Shown in pieces: positions 58,768 through 64,000 of a DNA stretch of 64,000 nucleotides. The notes beneath the pieces were generated by a model, which was given only the letters and a program-made list of their open reading frames with translations, was not told the DNA's origin and searched no databases. Each line of letters starts with the position of its first letter. Position 1 is the stretch's first letter. The translations under genes were made by a program, and so were the position numbers. Origin of the DNA: Endomychus coccineus (taxonomy: Eukaryota; Arthropoda; Insecta; Coleoptera; Endomychidae); NCBI GenBank assembly GCA_958510875.1, contig OY294072.1, forward strand, positions 2,542,001 through 2,606,000, read 5' to 3'.

Positions 58768-59685
58768 TTATACAACATCAGAATTTTCAATCCAACTTTC
58801 CTCTTTTATGCCATACCATTTTACATACATTTTATCACCCTTTTTTCGAAGCACCTTCTCAATCAAATAAACATCTGGCTGTTTGGTTTTCTGTAATTCT
58901 TCCTCGTAGAAACAGCCGCTGATTGGTGTGTTGGTCATATCTTCTAGTAGATATGTGACCGGGTTGGTAATTTTAACTTTGATGATTCTAAATAATTCCG
59001 CACTCCAATTGGGTGTAAATCCCTTCTCAAAAATATGTTTAGCTTTACTTATTCGCACAATATCCCCTACGTGGTATTTGTGAGGCAGGGCCAACTAAAT
59101 GTGCGAGTAAGATTGCTTCAATATGCGACTTTCATTCTGTTTCGTTACCTTAAACGGAGCCATTTTTATAGTTCTATGTTTACGATGATTATATTTTTCG
59201 GTGACTTCAGAGAGTGTATCCACCCATTTGTATTTCCCACTCAGACTGAATTGCTTGTAGATCGCTTCTTTCAACGTTCGAATGACACGTTCAGCAATGG
59301 CTGCTTTCTTCACAGAATACGTATTTTAATGGTTGATTTTATGTTTTTTCATTAGCTCGTCAAAGTGTCTGTTGAAGAATTCTTTTCCCTGATCGCTTTG
59401 CAGGTTCCTAGGCGTACGATGTGACCCTTCTATAGAACTGACCGCTTTCCGAACCTCTTCAGCTGATTTCGTTTTCAGCGGACGTGTCCATAGAAATTTC
59501 TAGAAGCAATCGATCACCACCAAAATGTATTTAAATCCACGATTTTCGCGCGCATAATTACCCATCTCGGCAAGATCCATTTGCCACAAGTCATCCAACC
59601 CTTTTATGATTGTTCTGCGACGTTTAAAATTCTTTCGAACAGGCTTATGAAGCTCATCAACCACCTGCGCTTTACCATTAATCAT
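58768..59685 (-). pseudogene. Polinton integrase (P4 copy, several stops)
   Basis: Clearly homologous to 12172-13095, at roughly 70-80% by eye. The first catalytic Asp lies in WQMDLAEMG (~59580). Stops occur near 59500, 59328 and 59095, all substitution-like. The catalytic Glu region (KAAIAERVIRTLKE, ~59290) and the chromodomain-like end (VYLIEKVLRKKGDKMYVKW) are conserved. P4 as seen here cannot make integrase. Confidence 0.9.
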
Positions 59686-60610
59686 TTTTTGAGGTCGATC
59701 GGTGTTGTCGGAGCTAATAACTTTTGTGGTGGTGATGAGGTGGTAGGAGCTCTTTTATAAGGATGATGTGATGAGACGGTTTCACTTTTTGCTTTTTTTG
59801 ATATCTTCAGCGTAGCACCCGGAGTCAAACTGATGATGACATCAATCGCTTGTTCTATTTGGAACACTTTGCTTTCGATGGTCTGTATTCGTGTGGTCAT
59901 GGGCTGATCATTAGTACTACGCGTTTTATAGTTTAATTCTATAGTTATCAGTTTACTATTGATGGTCTGTATACTATCGAATAGGTCGTTATATTTCGAA
60001 CTGTTTTCTTGATCGTTTCATTGTCTTCACGTATTTTCTTCAATAATTTTTCAAGATTTGCCTCATTTGCTTCATTAGTTTTGAACGATGCTATCATACC
60101 ATCTACAAGTTTTTCAATGTTAATTCTATTTTGTGTTGTAGAAGCAATCAGAGAATCTATGAATTTTTTATTTTCGATGTGAAGGTACCCACCCTCATTA
60201 TGTATACTCTGTTTTATAGCTGTAGAGTTGACATCACTTTGATTTTTGTATGACTGTATTTCGGTATAAAGGATCTTCAAATCTTCGCGAAGTGCATCTA
60301 TCAATCGTGTTAAACTTGGAATTGAGGAATTCATGATTTTATTGACGTTTATATGAATGGCTGCATACTTTACCAGAACTTCACTTAAATTCGCATTCAC
60401 TCTAGTGATAGTGTTATCTACATATGCTTTGTTTGCAACATCATTATCCGCGATAGGTATTTTCACATTACAAATTTTCAAATTTTCCATATCCACATCA
60501 CCTTCGGGCGTATGCCTTAAAATGTTCATAAACATCGATCTGCGTTTGAAAACGTCGACGATGCTATCACCCGACAACGCTGATCGCCTACCGAACTTAT
60601 CAAGACTCAT
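59682..60610 (-). pseudogene. Coiled-coil 'MDKFGR' protein homologue (P4, frameshifted)
   Basis: MSLDKFGRRSALSGDS starts at 60610 after a TTATATAAATGG promoter-like stretch. DMENLKICNVKIP and DVANKAYVDNTI match the P1 protein. A long heptad region runs to 59948, where the frame breaks, and resumes at 59900 (MTTRIQTIESKVFQIEQAID) with a basic tail. It overlaps the integrase start by 4 bp. Confidence 0.75.
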
Positions 60611-60644
60611 TATATAAATGGTGTTGGGTTGAAGTATCCACTAC

Positions 60645-61530
60645 TAATATATGATGTTTGCCTCTATTAGTTCATTTATTATAGCAACAATTTCATTATC
60701 GTGTGAAGTATTTCCAGCTTGTTGTGATGCCATCAGTAGTTTTAGTCGGTTCACCAGCTCGTTTGGATCATCCCAAAAATATATTCCATAGGCTTCTTGT
60801 TGTATGTTAAATGTAAACCGCTACCGCTTGCTGCTGCTGCTGTCGAAGTCAACTCCGACGACGATACAGAGGTTGGTCTAAACATAGGTTTAATTATGGA
60901 CATGTACTTTATCGCACTGGTACCCTTCAAACGACCATTAACATTTTTATGTGCATTTGTTAACCTCAAAATTTCTTTGTATGCTGCTCGATCGTTATTC
61001 GTGAATTTTGTGGGTGTTTTGTAGAATATGAGATCGTACAATCCAGGTGTTCCCTTTGCGCTATATCCTGCAGTTTCGATATTCTCCCCGAATATTATCT
61101 TTTTAACACCTAGAATCCAACCGGCAGAGCTCGCATCATAAACAGGTCCATATACTTTATCGATTTTCTTGTTGTTTTCCCAATGCTCTTGGACGTATTT
61201 ACGAACTTGTGGGGGATAATGTGCGAGTGAAGGTTCAATCTCAGTCATAGCATCATCGAACGCATCATCCTCCTCTCCCCCCTCAAACTCTTCTTCTTCT
61301 TCTTCATCGTTATCTTTAGGTTCTAATTTTATTTCTTTTTTCATTAACTGCGCAGTAGGATGTTTAATTTTTTTAACGATCGCTTTCAATGGTGTGGCGA
61401 TAGGTTTGAACAGTTGTTCTATTGATTCGTCTTCTTCAGATTTACCTAGCTTCAAGGCCAAATATTTCTTTCTTATAGACTTACTCAATTCGAAGATTTT
61501 TCGCTTACGTGCTAACTGATCGGCGTCCAT
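60645..61530 (-). pseudogene. ~300-aa core protein homologue (P4, frameshifted near the end)
   Basis: MDADQLARKRKIFELSKSIR matches the coiled start of the P2 protein (38142). A KKYLALKLGKSEEDE segment, an acidic stretch (EEEEEEFEGGEEDD) and a GTPGLYDLIFYKT segment follow. A shift near 60780 separates the last ~40 residues, ending at 60645. Conservation of the KYLALKLGK and GLYDLIFYK segments across families marks the functional parts. Confidence 0.7.
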
Positions 61531-61556
61531 CTTGTATTTGGACTAAAATTAACAAT

Positions 61557-62246
61557 TCAAGTTTTTATATATACGTCGAAACCTTTGCGGTATCCACCAT
61601 CGTTCAAGTCGAAATCCTTTGCAATGACCAAAGTTCCGAAATTATCCGTCCAGCACATGGCGCACATCTTCTTGAACTGATTGAAATCGACGTCTGGCGA
61701 TACGTGCTCATCAAATACATGCTTCAAATTGATCTCGTCCTGCTTAAAAAGAACGATCAAATTACAATTGTCGCGAATCAATTGTTTTGGTATTTTCGAG
61801 TACGTTTGGCAAAGATATGCCGCATCGATATTCTTATGTCTACACATGGAATAGTATTCTCAAATTTTTTGTTGACCCTCGCACGCAATGTCATCAAAAA
61901 GGAATATGGAATTAGCTTTAGCCTCGTTCGGACTTATTATTTCCTCGTTGTCCTTATAGGGAAAATAGCCGACACCTTTAACTTGATCTAAAACTTCCTG
62001 CAACAGTTGATACTTGGGCTGATACAACGACTTTGAGTATACGTAGACGTTTCTGAACTTTGCCCCATTTGGATTGAATAATAGCGATAACATCACGTTC
62101 GTTTTACCACACCCACTAGGTCCACAAATTATAGCGCGAAAAGAGTCGGGTAACAATTAACCATGTTTACCTATGCGATTAGTAGTCGCCGACCCGAGGT
62201 CTAAATTTTCGATGGGCAGTGTCTGCTCTTGTTGAACGGTCTTCAT
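61557..62246 (-). pseudogene. FtsK/HerA-like packaging ATPase (P4, two stops)
   Basis: Walker A GPSGCGKT (~62110-62133) and Walker B-like IFLFDDIAC are intact. Stops lie near 62158 and 61858. The C-terminal MCAMCWTDNFGTLVIAKD matches the SVCWKDKYGFLMINKD of P1. The first ATG in frame is near 62246; the P1-like N-terminus may extend upstream but lacks an ATG. Confidence 0.85.
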
Positions 62247-62318
62247 ATTGTGAGGTAGTTTGAATCTGATGATTGCTTTTATAAATAGAAACGTTCGGAG
62301 ATCGCGAGCTCAGTATCA

Positions 62319-63079
62319 ATGTTGATCTATCAGGGTGAAGGTCTGTTGAATTCGCTCATAAACAGTCTCCCGTTCGAAGTACATATTCCATCGTATCAAT
62401 TCTGCGGGCCCGGTACTAAGCTACAGAAGCGACTTGCGCGTGGCGATAAAGGTGTTAATCCGTTGGATTCGGCCTGTCGCGAACACGACATAGCTTATTC
62501 TCAGCACAAATCTTTAGAAGATCGTCATAAGGCCGATAAAATATTAGAGGACGCAGCTTGGCAGCGTCTAAGGACGCTAAGGCAGGCGAAAGACTAGCTA
62601 GTCTATTGGTTACTGGAGAGATGAAAGTTAAACGTAATCTAGAAATGGGTCTTAAGAAACGTGCTGGTCGTCGTGGAGGATGTTGCTTTCGGAAAGATAT
62701 AGTGGGACATATTTCTAAGTCTATGGAACCGTCTGCGTCGTTGCAGAAGTCTGCTATGAATGCATTGAAAGCTGCACGAATAGCTATTAAGCGAGTCGGA
62801 GGTAAGAAGCGTGTTAAAGTACCACGCATAATACCCCTGCCGAAATCTGGAGGATTCCTCCCGTTTTTACTACCTATTTTGAAGGCGCTGGAGGCCTTAG
62901 GGTCTGTGGCGGGTGGTGCAAGTGCCATCGCTAATGCTCGAAACGCCAAAAAGAAGCTTGAAGAGGATCAGCGTCATCATGCAGCTATGGAATCGTTAGG
63001 TAAAGGATTATACTTGCGGAAGAATGCGAAAGGTGGATTTGGGTTGTTTTTGAAGAAACAACAAAAAAACTTCCAATAG
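62319..63079 (+). pseudogene. Parvovirus-type phospholipase A2 / membrane-active protein (P4, one frameshift)
   Basis: MLIYQGEGLLNSLINSLPFE opens the frame; the calcium loop YQFCGPGTKL and ACREHDIAY are intact. A one-base shift near 62570 moves to the second frame (62558-63079). That frame has a basic region, a hydrophobic stretch (GGFLPFLLPILKALEALGS, ~62850-62905), an AGGASAIANARNAKKKLEED helix and a GLYLRKNAKGGFGLF end. A TATA-like TTTTATAAATAG lies ~40 bp upstream. The same two-part layout as P1, at about half the identity. Confidence 0.85.
63064..63070 (+). promoter_or_regulatory. Candidate -1 frameshift site A AAA AAC (P4)
   Basis: In the PLA2 frame the codons read caA AAA AAC, then two codons, then TAG (63077-63079). 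The -1 frame continues KKLPIELPNRPL into the protease. The phase and distance to the stop (6 bp) are the same as in P1, despite divergence around it. Confidence 0.8.
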
Positions 63080-63443
63080 AGCTGCCCAATAGACCGTTGT
63101 ACGATGTGGATTTGGTGCGTTTCGCGAAAAAAATGAAAATACCTCATTTTCGTGGTGTCTTTCTTTTCGAGACAATTTACCTAGGAAACGTCCTTGGAGG
63201 CAAGAATGTGCCATTTTGAATTTGGATTCGATCAAAAACAGCGGTACTCATTTGGTGGCCTTTAGAAAAATAAATAACCAAGTGGAATACTTCGACTCTT
63301 TTGGAAATTTAAAACCACCCAAGGAACTATTTCGATATTTGGGTGGTGGTGGAGTTAGAATTTTCTATACTAACGACGCTTATCAAAAGTATGATCAGGT
63401 GATTTGTGGACATTTATGTTTGAAATTCCTCAGTTCTACGTAA
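63067..63443 (+). pseudogene. Adenain-like cysteine protease (P4, one internal shift)
   Basis: It enters in the -1 frame after the slippery site: LPNRPLYDVDLVRFAKKM, IPHFRGVF. A base shift near 63165 moves it to the frame open from ~63180 to 63443 with SGTHLVAF (catalytic His), EYFDSFGNL and VICGHLCLKFL (catalytic Cys). The Trp after His in P1 is Leu here. There is no independent ATG at the head of the domain. Confidence 0.8.
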
Positions 63444-63462
63444 ACATCTAGAGTGAGCAGTC

Positions 63463-63933
63463 ATGTCTGAATCCTACGATAAATTTATCGGAAAGATTAT
63501 GCAACAACTTTCTGTTGATATTCAAAGACCTGGAATGCATGCAATCATCCGATACGTATATGATAATCTAATAAAAGCAATGGAAAAACCTTCAAGCGAA
63601 CTAAGCAAAAGAGACTTATTATTTCTCCCGATGGAATACATTCTAAAACATTTGGATTTGGTGTCTCTCAATCAGAATGAAGTTCCAAAATATATGTTGA
63701 AAACCCTTTACCATCATATGAGGTGTACGGAACATATCGACGAAGATTGCGATTGTCTGCCGCCTCCTCGCAAACTATGTTCGCAATGTTTATCTGAACA
63801 GATATCGAAGGTCATGGAGACCGAGGGAATAACACATCATGAGAAGCAGGTGTTGATTGAAGAAGTGTGCAGAGACGATCCATACTTTATGCGATCATAC
63901 TTATTCCATATATTAATGTGCAAATATAAATAG
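63463..63933 (+). CDS. Unknown 156-aa Cys-containing protein (P4 only)
   Basis: An intact frame between protease and penton-like genes, a place where P1 and P2 have no gene. The helical first two-thirds contain MHAIIRYVYDNLIKAMEK and FLPMEYILKHLDLV. Then a Cys-rich stretch MRCTEHIDEDCDCLPPPRKLCSQC could bind zinc, and a helical end (KQVLIEEVCRDDPYFM) follows. I do not recognise it. Confidence 0.6.
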   Translation: MSESYDKFIGKIMQQLSVDIQRPGMHAIIRYVYDNLIKAMEKPSSELSKRDLLFLPMEYILKHLDLVSLNQNEVPKYMLKTLYHHMRCTEHIDEDCDCLPPPRKLCSQCLSEQISKVMETEGITHHEKQVLIEEVCRDDPYFMRSYLFHILMCKYK

Positions 63934-63962
63934 AAATGTTACAATAAATTCTTATCAGTACC

Positions 63963-64000
63963 ATGCCGCAGTTATTCACGCTAACAAGCACCAACCATAT
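63963..64000 (+). CDS. Penton-like minor capsid protein, first codons (P4)
   Basis: MPQLFTLTSTNH lines up with MSQTFTITGKSS of the P1-P3 penton-like proteins. The rest is outside the window. Confidence 0.6.
   Translation, partial: MPQLFTLTSTNH

Overview
The window is eukaryotic, most likely from an insect. It has spliceosomal introns with GT-AG borders, an A+T-rich background, a ~220-bp satellite, microsatellites and a Ty3/Gypsy retroelement. It contains no ordinary host gene I recognise. Almost all of it is nested mobile DNA dominated by Maverick/Polinton-type (adintovirus-like) elements. These carry a retroviral-type integrase, an FtsK/HerA-like packaging ATPase, an adenain-like cysteine protease, a parvovirus-type phospholipase A2, penton-like and double-jelly-roll-like capsid proteins and, in one copy, a protein-primed DNA polymerase B. 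Species cannot be read from the sequence.

Layout. (i) 1-6587: right end of element P0 (family A, genes on the minus strand), inserted at the gag start codon of a Gypsy element. (ii) 6589-7756 and 20417-~23780: that Gypsy element (gag, protease, RT, RNase H, integrase, 3' LTR), split by (iii) 7757-20416: P1, a complete 12.66-kb Polinton of family B with a GATGAC target duplication. (iv) ~23781-29598: a ~220-bp satellite array interrupted by a 1.75-kb LTR-like insertion (24669-26413, duplication ACAT). (v) 29599-48126: P3, a reverse-oriented family B element, interrupted at 33560-45792 by P2 (complete family A element, 12.23 kb, duplication AATAAC, 2.8-kb terminal inverted repeats) and cut at 48127 by P4. 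(vi) 48127-64000: P4, a diverged element that runs off the window and holds the only substantial DNA polymerase gene.

How the genes fit together. P0, P1, P2 and P3 share a nearly identical core in the order ATPase, a 350-aa coiled-coil protein, a coiled-coil 'MDKFGR' protein, integrase, PLA2 plus protease, penton-like protein and major capsid protein. Family A and family B nevertheless have unrelated terminal repeats. The changeover lies at a palindromic block with a TGACGTCA centre, which suggests modular exchange of ends. P1 and P3 have no polymerase; after the capsid gene they carry an intron-containing MSV199/DUF3627-type gene and a minus-strand gene with a C-terminal hydrophobic segment. 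P4 has family B-type ends plus the polymerase, so it or a relative could supply it in trans. In both P1 and P4 the PLA2 frame ends at a canonical A AAA AAC slippery heptamer, with the protease in the -1 frame. This points to a programmed frameshift fusion not obvious from simple gene calling.

State. Most genes carry one or a few stops or single-base shifts. Intact reading frames remain for ATPase (P1, P2), integrase (P1), the coiled-coil proteins (P2; one in P1), penton-like protein (P2, P3), the two-exon MSV199 gene (P1) and several P4 genes. The elements look recent but mostly dead.
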